A DNA stretch of 64,000 bases from Eucalyptus grandis (lineage: Eukaryota; Streptophyta; Magnoliopsida; Myrtales; Myrtaceae): positions 51,472,331 to 51,536,330 of the forward strand of contig NC_052618.1 in NCBI RefSeq assembly GCF_016545825.1, read 5' to 3'. This document shows positions 21,140-32,828 of this stretch, piece after piece. Under the pieces are notes generated by a model that did no database searches, had not been told where the DNA came from, and saw nothing but the letters and a program-made list of their open reading frames with translations. A program made the translations under genes and the position numbers. Every line of letters starts with the position of its first letter. Position 1 is the stretch's first letter.

Positions 21140-24100
21140 TCATCGGGGCCGGGCTAATCCAAAACTTGCATCAGGTTGCTGGTGGTGAGACTGCAGTGAT
21201 AATTAATCATCAAATTTAAAATGCATGTGAAATGACCATAGCCAGTAATCATAACACGACACCCACATGTTTAATTTTTGAACGTTCTAAGAAATCATAT
21301 CTTCAAAGTTTGCTTAATGTTGCTTCTTCATTGATTTTTGGCAATGAAAATTACAAGTTTATGCTAAATTGCTACAAAGAGAAGATGGAAATAGGGTTGT
21401 TCTACTTGTTCCAATATCTTCAAAGTACTTTTCTATTGGACCTAATTTTTAGCAATTCAGGTTTTGTAAGAGAAGAGTCACTGCATCCCTATATTCTTTC
21501 ATTGGAACACAGCTACTTTGGCAGAAAATAACTAATGATTCTTTAGTTAAGCAAGTTTAAGCTATCACCACCTTCCACCGAAGAAGTGCGACAACGAATA
21601 TCAAATTCTAGAAAGGACTTATCATCGTTTGTGACTTAAGTTTCATATTTCCACAGACCAGATAGGTCAATCTCAAAGGTAAAAGGATAAAAAGCCAAAG
21701 TTGCATCCATTATTTTCCTATTAAGTGGTAAATTGTAGGACCAAAATCAATCCCAAAATCTTGACCATATATTTTCAGAGGGAAGACAACTGAAACATGG
21801 AAAGGAATTGGCTGGCATGGCTGTATGCAAATTATGAGACATTAAGAACCATAGTTCCACTCCTAACATTATCCTGCTGCCAACAAAAACATCCTCTTTT
21901 TGACCCAGGAAAACAAAAATATCCTCTTAATTGACAAAAAGCAGATGCAGGGACACCATCACTTCTATCCTCAGCCACACCAGCAGCCACACACACCCCC
22001 TCACCCAAATAAAAAAATCACCATGGTTCAGCTGGAGCAAACTAGGGCCTTCAGTCACCAAAATTATACCTGTGTAAAGGGTGGATGAACATGTTCATTG
22101 GGATGGACAAAAGGCATGCCAGGTCGCTGACAAGCATACTGAGACGAATGCAGATAAGCCGACGATGAGTGTGCATTGACATGGTTTGGACTGAATGGTG
22201 CAATCATGTCTGGATGCCCATACCCTATCCCCACAGCGCTAGAGGATCCGGACCATGGCCCAGGTATGTGCTGAGGTAGTGGCCGAGGCTGGTGTTCAGC
22301 AGGAACCTGAGGCCGATGACTAGATCCAAGCTGTGGAAATTCTGTGTTATAATTTATTGCTGGAGTATACATAGGTTGCACGGTGTAAGGCCCTCCAGGG
22401 AACCCGAATCCAGGATCAAATCTTTGCATGTACCTTGGGGAATAAGCCATTTTGACATAACTTGTTAGCAAAATCAGAGAAAGTAAAATGACCATTGAAG
22501 AATTGAACAATAACCAAAGATCAAAAACTGAGCACAAATGAATGGCTCAACTCATGAGAAGAATGGGTAACAACATGCAGAGAGAAGAGAAATCTATGGA
22601 AAGAACAGTTGTCATAGAGAGAAGAAGACAATTAACTTCCTTATGTTTGCATCTTATAGAGATAACTTGCCAATTACCAATTCAAGTTAAGCCACCGTCA
22701 ACCTCGAACCAAAACAATACAGTGGGAATCACGAAAGTTAATAATTAATTAACTTCCTCACGGAACAAGTCTCAAGTCTGCCACAGACTTTCATCACATA
22801 CAAAATCAGATATCCTCGTAGAGACTTGAGACTAAAACCAGCATACCTGTCATAGTTCCTGTCATAATCAGGATCCTTGCGGTCCACCTCACGATCCCGA
22901 AATATAGCCACCCGACTGTTGGATTTGTGCCTACCGATAGGTTCCTTTTCTCTGCTTCTAGCTGATGCACTGCTAGATGTAGCTGAGTCAGTTAATCCCC
23001 TAACACTGTTTGCTTCATTGACTCCTGGCAGAGCCTTCTCTTCCATCTTGGATAAAGCCAAGGAGTTATGCTGGGAATTATCTTGAAACCTTGGTCCAGT
23101 TTCTCTTGGTCCAGTTTCTCTTGGTCCAGTTTCTCTCAGTCCAGTTTCTCTTGGTCCGGTTTCTCTCAGTCCGGTTTCTCTCAGTCCGGTTTCTCTCTCT
23201 CTCAGTCCGGTTTCTCTCGGTCCGGTTTCTCTCAGTCCGGTTTCTCTCGGTCCGGTTTCTGGTTTCCCAGCCAATCCAGCATTGAAGTTGTTAGAGTTAA
23301 AAATCCGAGCACGAGCCCTATTATACTCCTCTTTCCTTTCCTCCACACTCTTGGCACTGTTTGACTTCAAAGAATTTGAGTTACCCGAATTTGCATTTGG
23401 AAACCGCTTTGAGGTCTCTGTTTAATTGCAACCTTCATGACACCAGTGTCCTGAGAAGGTAAATTAACTGGGATATCTGCCAATCGTATTGGGAAAATCC
23501 TACACTCGGATGTCTTGCTAACAATGATACGGGAGTTTGAGGCATCGGGCAAATTAGTGTCAAGCAGAACCATGGACTGCAAACCGTAATGCTGTGCAAC
23601 ACGGTGCGCAGCCAGCCGTAGATAAGACGTAGGCAGCTGCTGAAATTCCATCTGCTTTTGCATTGGATCTCGAATAAATTTCTCCACGTCTTGCTCCATA
23701 CGGAGTACTACAAAGGACAAAGGATAGAGATTCTCGTTACTATTGAGATGAGGAGCTAAAATCAACCCGAATAAAGACAGAAAGATCCCACACCATCCTT
23801 CTCCAATATTCCAGCAAGACCATGGTTAAGAATAACAAAGTGATGATACCACTTTGTCTATCAATTATCTCCAAACAATCCTAACATCATATCAATTGAA
23901 AATCTCAGAGACAACATCCTTGAAGGTTCAAACTTTACGAATACAGATAATTGCTGAAGCGCATAACTAAGTGTTTAGAACACTGCATTGAAGGGGGGAC
24001 CTGTGTCCACAGAATGCAAACTCAACCCAGGCACCTGGGCTTCCACCGAGTTTCAAAGCCATGCCCCCACTATAGGAAATAAGCACAATTTAGTTGAGCC

Positions 24101-24570
24101 ACACAATAAGCGCCACAAATTATACAGAGACGCGCGCACCAAAACGGAAGGTCTAATATAGCAAAGCCATAATCGAGGATGCATTACTTCAACGAGCAAA
24201 CTCCACACAAACACGCTACCATCCCTACACCGAAGCTAAAAAAAAAACCGGAAAAAAGAAAAGAAAGAAAGGAATTTTAAGAAAAGAAGGAAAGCGATGA
24301 CTCACTGGAAAGCCTCTCCCGAGGATTCTCCAGAGCCTCCCGGAGGAACTGATCGACCTGGCTCAGAGCATCATCCGTGACCTTCTCCGGAGGCGCCGAC
24401 GGCGAGGTGGCCGGGGGAGCCGACCCCGAGCCGCCGCCGCCGCCGCCGCCGCCGCCGGGGTCCTGGGCGTTCGGCTCCTTGGCGGAGAGCAAGAGCCGCC
24501 TCATGGTCTCGTCCACGTCGGCCACCTCCCACGACTCGGGAGCTACGGCGTCCTCCGCGGGGCCCTCCAT
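21140..24570 (-). CDS. R3H and SUZ domain RNA-binding protein, about 513 aa (apparent 1-base frameshift)
   Basis: Minus-strand exons are 24570-24306, 23707-22847, 22433-22070 and 21190-21140 (TGA). Exon 1 encodes an acidic N-terminus with a nine-Gly run. Exon 2 holds the R3H domain, with MEFQQLPTSYLRLAAHRVAQ and then HYGLQSMVL. After that comes the SUZ-like segment VEERKEEYNRARARIFN and a minisatellite-coded ETGPR/ETGLR repeat. Exon 3 is Pro/Tyr/Gln-rich, and the last exon ends ASFGLARPR. R3H binds single-stranded nucleic acid and SUZ also binds RNA; Arabidopsis relatives are little studied. The frame breaks by one base near 23408-23410: the peptide IKQRPQ continues as FPNANSGNSNSLK only if one A is restored to an AAA run. 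This may be a sequencing error or a real lesion. Joined length is 1541 nt, one short of a multiple of three. Confidence 0.85.
23095..23262 (-). repeat. 15-bp coding minisatellite in the R3H gene
   Basis: Eleven units of 15 bp encode ETGPR or ETGLR on the minus strand. One extra 6-bp step adds Glu-Arg. Unit variants (TTGGTCCAG, CTCAGTCCGG, CTCGGTCCGG) are interspersed, as expected from replication slippage and gene conversion. The unit and step lengths preserve the reading frame. Confidence 0.9.
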
Positions 24571-24627
24571 CGTCGGCGACGCGGAAATTCCCGGGCGGCG
24601 ATCGGAGGAAGAAAAAGGGCGGAGGGG

Positions 24628-24661
<34 letters not shown>

Positions 24662-27379
24662 GCAGCGATCGCCTAGGGTTTCTTTTACCGGGCGGGGGGC
24701 GGCATCAGGGGAGCGGAGGGGCGGAGGAGGTCCGGCGGTCCATCGGGAGCTCGAATCGGAGGCGAATTGCGGGAGAAGCTGTAGAGAGAGAGAGAGGGAG
24801 AGGGAGGGAGTGAGGAGAGAGAAGGGAAGGACGGAGTTAGGGTTTGTTTGGGGGGTGGGGGAGCTCGTTTTGACGAAGACGATTCTTGGTGTGGTGTGCG
24901 CGTGGATTGGGGAGAGAGAGAGAGAAGAGAGAGAAGGAGAAAAGAAAGAAGGGAACTTTTGGGTTAGCTGGGTGGGTCGGGAACCGGGAAGGGAAGGGAA
25001 AGAGGCGAAAGCGTGTGTGCAGATATTCTGTCCCACGTGGCAGGAATGTTAATTCTTTTTTGTGGCCCGATATTCGCGAGTCGGGTCAAAATCATCCTCA
25101 CTTCTCCCGTCCTATCCTCGCCCCCCCCGGACGTTCTCCCGTCACGTAATGAATCAAAATTCAAATAGGGGCTAAAATTTATTTTTAAAAAAACATACAT
25201 ATATATATATATATATATCCAAAAGTTTTGTGCCAGCAATATATTTATCTTATTGAGAAAAATCTCAAATTAATATGCCCATGCCATACCTCTAACTAAA
25301 TTCATAACTAGTGCATCAATACCATGTCTACTTAAACTGATTTTCTCATCACAAAAAATTAGGGATTTTGACAAATTTTCGAAACCTAGTCAGAGCTCTT
25401 AAACCAAAATTTATAGATTTCGGCAGATTTTTAAATTAAGATTGCGATAAATTTTTTGCTTTTTTTTCACATGAAAATTAGTTTATGAGTAGTTATGGCA
25501 ACAATATGATAGTTTGGGATCTATTGCGGTGCGAAAGTTGGTTTGAATAAATGTTGCATGGATACTATTGATTTGGGATTTTTAGCGTGAGTAAATAAAT
25601 ATATATAATACAATTTGTACAGTGTTATCATATTCAAATGTTTCCTTGTTTTGTATGATGCTGTTATTACATTGCCAAATAGCAATATCTATTTACTCTC
25701 TCTAGATATATACACATCATACACAATCCATTAAAATGCTATCTTATCTTTGATGGTTAATAAATACAATAGCATCCGATTGCCAGATGCCTATCTTTCT
25801 ACTAAGAAAGTGGATTTCGTGCACTCTAAGTAATTGTGTCTTTCTTTTCTTGCTATACATTTATTCGTCATCGGATTATGTACTGCAGTGGCATTTTGAA
25901 CATTCATTTGAAGAAAGTAAAATATTCAATTTGTAGTTGACTTGCTTGCTGGGAATTATAATTACTATCGATCTCGATTATCTTTTCCCAACGCTTCTTG
26001 ACCATACAATTTATCTATAATTCATCACTTTATTTTTCTAAAGCTAAAAGGAATACTTGTCACGATGTAACTTTCCATACAATTTAAACATCAAATGAAT
26101 GGATAATTTAACTTCAGATGATGTACATGGTAACACATAACTAAAACTCCTAGTACAAAAAATATTCCTTTGCTTTTGTTGTGCACTCTAATTTATCTTT
26201 AAAAGAAAAAGGGCCTTGAACTTGACCAATGTGTAAAGTATTTTTAGGTTAGCTTTGAGCTTTGTAAATGAAAGGTCTATCCGTAAAGCAAGAGATCTAC
26301 TAATCACTTGGTCTCGATACACGAGAACATGATAACATTCAATGAGTAATGTGACATAATATTTTAAGGAATCGCTATAATTCTAAAAGTGCCGATAACT
26401 CGATCCACGAGAATAAAATATATATTGACCTTATTTACATACTCGTAATAGGATAATTCAATAAAGAAGGAATACAACATGCATTTTAGGTGATTCAAGT
26501 ACTTGTAACCCAATCCATAATCTAACATGGTGACCATTTCATCTTTTGTGAGCACATATCATAACATAAATTCACGTTCACATTAAAAGCCACGATGGGA
26601 TTGAAGTTGAAATACTAGGTGAAGAATGAAGAAACGCGTTCAAGTAATGGGGTGATAAGTAGCTTATTCTGGGCAATTAAAATGAAGATATAGCTAACAT
26701 TTGATGATATTTTGGTAAATAAACAAGGAAATTAATATCCATTTTATATATTAATAAATGAGAAAAGTATTTTGAACCCATCAAATTGTTAAGGAAAACT
26801 ATCAGATGTTAAGAAAATCTCAATTTTGTAAATTTTTACTTTGAAAATTATCCAATACACATTTTAGAACATATCGGTGCCCACTTATGGTTACTATGGC
26901 AATAAGTTTTCATCCTCTTTTAATATAATCAAATCTTATATATATACACACACTCTTTTATATATATATAAATCTACACAAGTTGAAATTAGTAAAACAC
27001 GATTTTAATTTGTTTTCTTAACGTATTGGCTCTTCATAATTTTATAACCCTCAACAAAATCTCATTTTGAAAAGCCAAGGACATGAAAAGCCTGATTTAA
27101 ATTTTCCATAAACGTTATTCAAAACCCTGATGAATTGATAATTATCTCAATATACTAAATATTATCGGTTAATAGATAAAATTCCCGGATATCACACCAT
27201 TATCCCATTGCAATTTAAACAGTTTAAGTGTCCAAAATGTCTATAATTTCCGTGTACAAATTGGAGCTGACTTTGTTGAACAACTCGAGTGAAATAATTC
27301 ATAAGAATCTTTAAAAAAAAAAAAAAAAAGAACAATTGTTTTGCAAGCGCGAGAGCCTGAAGAGCGAAGGAGAGAAGCG
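24571..27379. other. R3H leader/promoter and long AT-rich intergenic region
   Basis: Bases 24571-25040 are GC-rich then GA-rich and are probably the 5'UTR and core promoter of the minus-strand R3H gene; no TATA box was seen. A short TA microsatellite lies at 25197-25218. From about 25150 to 27300 the sequence is AT-rich with no exon that can be supported. Confidence 0.6.
24630..24660. repeat. (CAG)10 trinucleotide repeat in the R3H 5' leader
   Basis: About ten CAG units lie 60-90 bases upstream of the R3H start codon, in the presumed 5'UTR, and would read as CUG in the transcript. A GCC-type trinucleotide run at 24431-24458 inside exon 1 encodes the Gly run. Confidence 0.85.
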
Positions 27380-27387
27380 TATATAAA
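27380..27387 (+). promoter_or_regulatory. TATA box of the NFU gene
   Basis: TATATAAA lies 81 bases before the ATG at 27468, followed by a GA-rich leader. Spacing fits a start of transcription near 27410. Confidence 0.65.
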
Positions 27388-27467
27388 CAGCAGAAGAACC
27401 TCTCGCCCTTCTTCTTCCCCCAAATTTCTCAGGCAAGCTGTTGCAGAGAGAGAGAGAGAGAGAGAAG

Positions 27468-30400
27468 ATGATGAGAGGAATCGGCAGATTGATAGGGCAA
27501 TCCCTATCCCGCCGGCAACGGAGCTCCCCCTTCCGCTCCTCATCCCGCCGCCTCATTTCGTCCTCCGCGGCCTCCTCCCCTCTCCGGCGATCGGCGCTGC
27601 TGCTCCCCGGTCCGGCCGCATCGAGCCCTCCTCTCTTCTCCCAGAAATGGAACCCCTTCGCAGGTTCGTCGCCGGCCTCCTTTGATCCCGCAACGTAACC
27701 GCTCCGTTCGATCCCCCTGCCGCCGCCGCGAAACGGGGCGGCGTCGGGTCGTGCTCCGCGCGATAGGTTTTTCCGTTTAGTTCCGGCGTCCCGTCGAAAC
27801 GCACGGCTTATTGAGCTTTGGTTTTTTAGTCTCGTGTTGATCAGGGCACCGAATTACTTTGCTCCGGTAGTCTAACTTTCGTGCCTGAATCTCTGTCCGG
27901 TGGGATCGTTTTTAGATGGATTTGTACGCGTAGTTTCTATAATCGCTAGCGGTTATATGTTGCCCGAGTCGATGTGTTCGAGCTTCGTAGTGAAGATCGT
28001 CTGCTACGTGACGGACGAGGCATGTGGGTGCCTCATAAGTTGAGAGACGTAGTTAATGTTTGAAGATGATTTTGGTGAATGCTTTGCTTTGAATTTGCGT
28101 CTTGCGAAAGAGATGAGGTATGATTTTGAGCTTTTCCATTCTACCTGCCACTTTGTTGCAGTGCAGAGGAGGAGCATGTTCATCCAAACTCAGTCCACTC
28201 CCAATCCAATGTCGCTGATGTTCTACCCTGGGAAGCCGGTTATGGAAGTCGGCAGTGCAGATTTTCCGAATGCTCGCACTTCCATGAATTCGGCACTAGC
28301 AAGAGCCCTCTTTGGCATCGATGGTTAGCTGCTCTTGCTTCATAAAAGGTTATAATAATGAAGCATTTTTCAGTTGTGATGGTCCCAGTAAGGCTGATTA
28401 ATTTGCCTTTTCGTCTTTTTATTGCAGGAGTTACTCGAGTTTTTTATGGATCGGATTTTGTGACTGTAACTAAGTCCGATGATGCCTCTTGGGATCTTCT
28501 TAAACCTGAAATATTTGCTGCTATCATGGATTTCTATTCTTCTGGGCAGCCATTATTTCTAGACTCGCAAACTGCATCTGCTATGGACACAGCTATACAT
28601 GAAGTATGTGGTCATTTATAATGTTTGGACCTTCTTTTGCATCCCTCTATTGTCTCTTCTGGAGTGATTTTCATCAGAATTCTTCTCTGTTTCTTGGGAT
28701 CTTTTGTCTGTTTGTTATTATCAAATATTGATCTTTATCCCTTTAACATGCTGTCTATTAATATAAAATTGCTCCTTTCCATTGTGGTTGTCTGGGCAGT
28801 GATGGTGTTGGGATGGATTTAAATACCCCTATCATTACCTGCCTTTTCATCATAAGTTGAGATTTTCACTTTTCAAATGCAACCCTCTGTTAGATCGATT
28901 GAATTCTGTCTATATTCATTAAACATCACGGAAACTTAGACAAGAGGATATGGAGTTTTCAAAGGCACACACAAGTATTGTTGACAGCAGTGTTAGTTAG
29001 AGTTGACCTACTTGGTTTTTGAAAGGCCAATCTGGTGTATAAGATTGGCAAGTTGGTATTCCTCAAGCCTGTGGAATTCTTCCAAACTATGTCCGTGACT
29101 TATCTTAGTATTCAAAATTATCTTTCAGTTATAATGGAAAAACCAAATATATGGTGTTAGAGTTGACCTACCTGGCTTTAGAAAGGCCAATCTGGTATAT
29201 AATATTGGAGTTGGTATTCCTTGAGCCTGTGGAATTCTTTCAAACTATTTCCGTAACTTATCTTAGTTGTTAAAATCATCTTTCAGTTATCATGGTAAAC
29301 CCAAATATATGGTGTCTGCTGAAAGCGTTTTGTGATACATGGCAGTCCTTGGTATCTCTTTATGAATACCAATTTTGTTTTCTCAAGAATATCTGAAGAA
29401 AGAATGGTTTTCTACTTGTCATTGGTTGCTTCTTTTATTTTGCTTTAGCTTTCATTATCTTAAGCTCTGCATGTCTATGAATGTGATGTCTGAACACTTG
29501 AGACTCAGAGATAGCAATTTCAATGAGAGCTAAGGTATGATTATGGTTTGAAGGTATCATGAAACTAGGTCTATTGCAAAAACATGTTAGATGTTCTTAT
29601 GTTTTGCAATGTTGTTTTACAAGTGTGTAGGTTAGCACTTGTCAAATTATATGGTATACGGAAAAAAGAATATGGTGCATTTGGAAGGAATGCTACCAAA
29701 GATCGTTCAAGGGTTTAGAATCTTTGCTTGCTTTTGTCTTGTAAAAATTTATATCCAGCTTTGGACATCTCAGGACCCGTTTGGCAATGTGCTAAACAAT
29801 GTTTGATTCTACTCTTTTGTTTTCCGGAACAAAAAAAGAACAAAAATTCATTTGGTAACTTTTTTTGTTTTCAGTAATAGATTTGGAACAAAATCAAGAA
29901 GTAAAAAAAGTTTTTTTTTTTTTTTTTTGTTCCGAGAATAACTCTAGAATCAAGCATTTTCTTCTTCTTCTTTTTTTTTAAAAATATCTTTTCTTTTCTC
30001 TTTTCCTTTTCTTCTTCTTCTAGCTAGTCGCTAGCCTCAGCGATGGTTGGTGGTCTCATTGGAGCCTCGTCAGTTGAGGCTCGCCTGCTTTAGGTGAGCT
30101 TGGCCTCGCCTAGCCACCGTGAGGTCGACCTCACCATGGTTGGGCGTGGTCGAGCCTTGCCAGCGGTTGGGCGATGCTTGGCCTCGCCAGAGGTCAGCGA
30201 TTGACAAGAGGAAGAAGAAGAAGAAAAAGTGAAAAAGAAAAAAAGGGAAGATGTAATAAAATAATTTAAAAAAATTTTAAGTCACAAAAAAATTTGAGGG
30301 TTATGCTAAATGCATTTCTATTATGGACATAAAATTTTTGAACATTTACCAAATGCCTTCGAATGCTTAGAAATTCGTTCTCTGAACGGAATTTAAAAAA

Positions 30401-32828
30401 AAAAAAAAAAAAAAACCATTTTTGAATAGAAATTTTTCTTGGGAGCAAAATGGTTACCAAACGCACTCTTACTTTGACTTCTCATAGTCTTTTGATGTTT
30501 TCGTTTGTTTTTTGCTTTTCTTTACTTCTTTCTCTCTTCATACATTTCTAATGTACTTGAATTGTTTGTTTTAATAAAATGCTTTACTGCCTATGAAAAA
30601 ATTATTCTGACTTATGATAGTCTTTCTCTGGAATGCTATGTAAACTTGTCCTTGTGTCCTTTTGCAGGATGACTCAGAAACTGTTGCCATGATCAAAGAA
30701 TTGTTGGAGACTCGCATTCGACCTGCGGTGCAAGATGATGGTGGAGACATTGAGTATCGGGGATTTGATCTGTATATCTCTCCTCTTCCTCTTCTTTGCT
30801 CTTTTCTACAAAAAAAAAAAAATAAACAGACTACTTTCAGACATTTGTAATGTTCTATCAGCAAGGAGATAATGCGGATCTGTGTTTTACAGGGATACTG
30901 GTATAGTCAAGTTGAGGATGCAAGGGGCATGTAGTGGCTGTCCTAGCTCTTCGGTCACCCTTAAATCTGGGATTGAAAATATGTTGATGCATTACGTGCC
31001 AGAAGTAAGTTTTGCTTCTCTGAATATGTTCTACTTTGTAATGTGTGTGCTTGTTAGTGAATTTAGAGCCTAGCATGCTTACCATCACTGTGAGGTCATT
31101 TGTTAAGATCCACGTGCATAAAGTTCCTTTATCTGATCAAACATCTGGGATGTGGAGCTTACTGGATACTAATGAAAAGCAATTTCTTTCCCTCATGGTC
31201 TCCCCATAGCTAGGGGACATATTTCTCGTTCACAATTAAGACCAGGTGCTCATACCCAACAATGGAAAGAAATCAGACTTTGAAACTAAGACAAAAATGC
31301 TTTTAAGCATCATTCAAATCAAGAAAGTCCAGTCCGATTGAAGAATCTAAGGGAAAAGGATTTTGCCCTAAAGCGGGCTGATTGTTGTTTCGGGGGCACT
31401 CAAAGTAGTTCTTAGGATAGGCTGCGATTTTACACCCGGAGGGAAGGTGGGATCGGTTTGCAATGGACCATAGCGAACTTCTCTAGGAGGTCTTTTAGTC
31501 TACTTCTGTTGACAGAAGAAGATCCCGGACTTGGTCTCTTTCTAATCCCATAATGTCTTGGTGGTGAAAAACCTCCCGACGGAGCAAAAATAAATCCTAT
31601 CCAAATAAATTCAAAGAAAAGATTCTCTGACTAAAGTACTCCTAGTCGATACCCAGTATCTCCCTTATATAGGGGGAGTTTGGGCCATGCATTCGAAGAT
31701 CTTGGGAAACTCCATTGGAAGGGTGGGATAGAGCTCAAAGACAGGCTGAGGGCTGAGAAGGACAGACGAGACAAAGAAGCCTTCCGTTGATTGTACGTTT
31801 ACACTTCGTTTAAGCAGCTTCACATTAGTCATTCCATTCCTTCCGGAAAACCTAGAACGTGCAGGCCTACCTAAGAATAGAGAGGGTACTTTCTGATTTG
31901 AAAATTAGGTTCTATTACGATGTATATGATGGGATATAGTTGAAGAGGAAATTGAAGTATCTTAAATTTAAGAAGTGGAAAAACTGATCCTTGCTTTTAG
32001 AATCTTCTTTCACCAGTTAATGCAAGGAATGCATGTTTGTTTATGTAATTTCCCTTAATTTTCTATATTGGCTCACTGCATACCCTGGAATTTAGAAATG
32101 TCTAGGGCATGTCATCCTTTTGGGTTTCTGTTTGCATATTGAATTAGATATTGTGACTAAAGTGAAATATCTGAAGTTTGTGATGTACAGATTTAAAGAG
32201 GTAATGGGAAGTGGTCTGTCATATACAGAAAAATGGCATTTGCAAACCGAATTATGGTGTGGGGTTTGTAGTACTTTGTCTCCATTCCTCTTTGAAGGCC
32301 TCTTCTTGAGTTTTCTTGAGTTAGAATGGTCCTAACACTTGGGTCTAATGAACATTTAATGGCTGATGAATTCTTTCGTTGTACCGTGCTGACATTTTAG
32401 AACCACAGACCTGTTTGTCTGATAGAAGTGGTAATTCTGTCTGAAGAATTCAAGTCAGTGTCAAAATGTTTCTGATCACTTTCTATATGTGTGATGACCA
32501 GTGGACGTGTTTGGAGGTTATTTCATGTTAATTACAGTGAATCAGACGTGCATAATGCCGTCTGCTTTATTTCTTGTAGGACATAATTACTTCATGTTGT
32601 AATTTATGTATCTTCGTAATCTACATACAAATGATTGGACTGCACGAATGGTCTTTTCTTGCTTGGACTGCATAATCTGCATAATTACTGTGAATCAGTA
32701 GTTTCCTGTTGCATTCTGCTTTTGCTTGGCTTGCTCATGTAGTTGCGCTGCGTTCACAGGTCAAAGGTGTCGAGCAAGATATGGATGCCGAAGATGAAGA
32801 GCAAGCTTTAACTGGGCAAATGGAGTAA
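27468..32828 (+). CDS. NFU4: NifU-like iron-sulfur scaffold protein, mitochondrial (NFU4/5 type), 272 aa
   Basis: Six exons join in frame: 27468-27663, 28162-28323, 28428-28603, 30668-30771, 30893-31004 and 32760-32828 (TAA). Residues 1 to about 65 are rich in Arg, Ser and Ala with no acidic run, as in a mitochondrial presequence. The NFU N-terminal domain starts at [14 protein letters not shown]. The C-terminal NifU domain spans exons 4 and 5 and has the cluster-binding CxxC motif in [10 protein letters not shown]. The protein passes 4Fe-4S clusters to mitochondrial apoproteins. The ATG is followed in frame by a second ATG, and the first is used here. Intron 3 carries a tandem duplication and a MITE. 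NFU4 and NFU5 cannot be separated from this sequence alone. Confidence 0.95.
28996..29313. repeat. Tandem duplication of about 160 bp in NFU intron 3
   Basis: Two adjacent units (28996-29155 and 29156-29313) both run from GTTAGAGTTGACCTAC to CCAAATATATGGT and differ at roughly one site in ten. The duplication is intronic and leaves the exons unaffected. Confidence 0.9.
29772..30467. mobile_element. MITE family 1, copy 4 (type I core) in NFU intron 3
   Basis: The ends AGGACCCGTTTGGCAA and GTTACCAAACGCACT match the family at 8377-11449. The flanks are CTC (29769-29771) and CTT (30468-30470), a near-match 3-bp target duplication. The GC-rich core at about 30020-30200 has GGCTCGCC and CCTCGCC-like runs, as in copy 1. 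It is well inside the intron and does not touch splice sites. Confidence 0.75.
31190..31870. other. Possible organelle-derived insert in NFU intron 5
   Basis: Composition changes sharply here to balanced GC, with few T tracts and many purine-rich runs such as GGGAAGGTGGGATCGG. The surrounding intron is T-rich. The texture resembles plant mitochondrial intergenic DNA, but no organellar gene is recognised. This is a judgement on composition only. Confidence 0.35.

Noticed and set aside
22877..23364. Plus-strand Ser/Gln/Phe-rich repetitive frames over the minisatellite
   Set aside because: They are the complement of the in-frame ETGPR/ETGLR repeat. The minus strand carries the recognised protein.
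24371..25052. Long open frames (up to 221 codons) opposite and overlapping R3H exon 1 and its leader
   Set aside because: Shadow frames of GC-rich and GA-rich sequence. The R3H frame in exon 1 has family similarity and correct splice phase.
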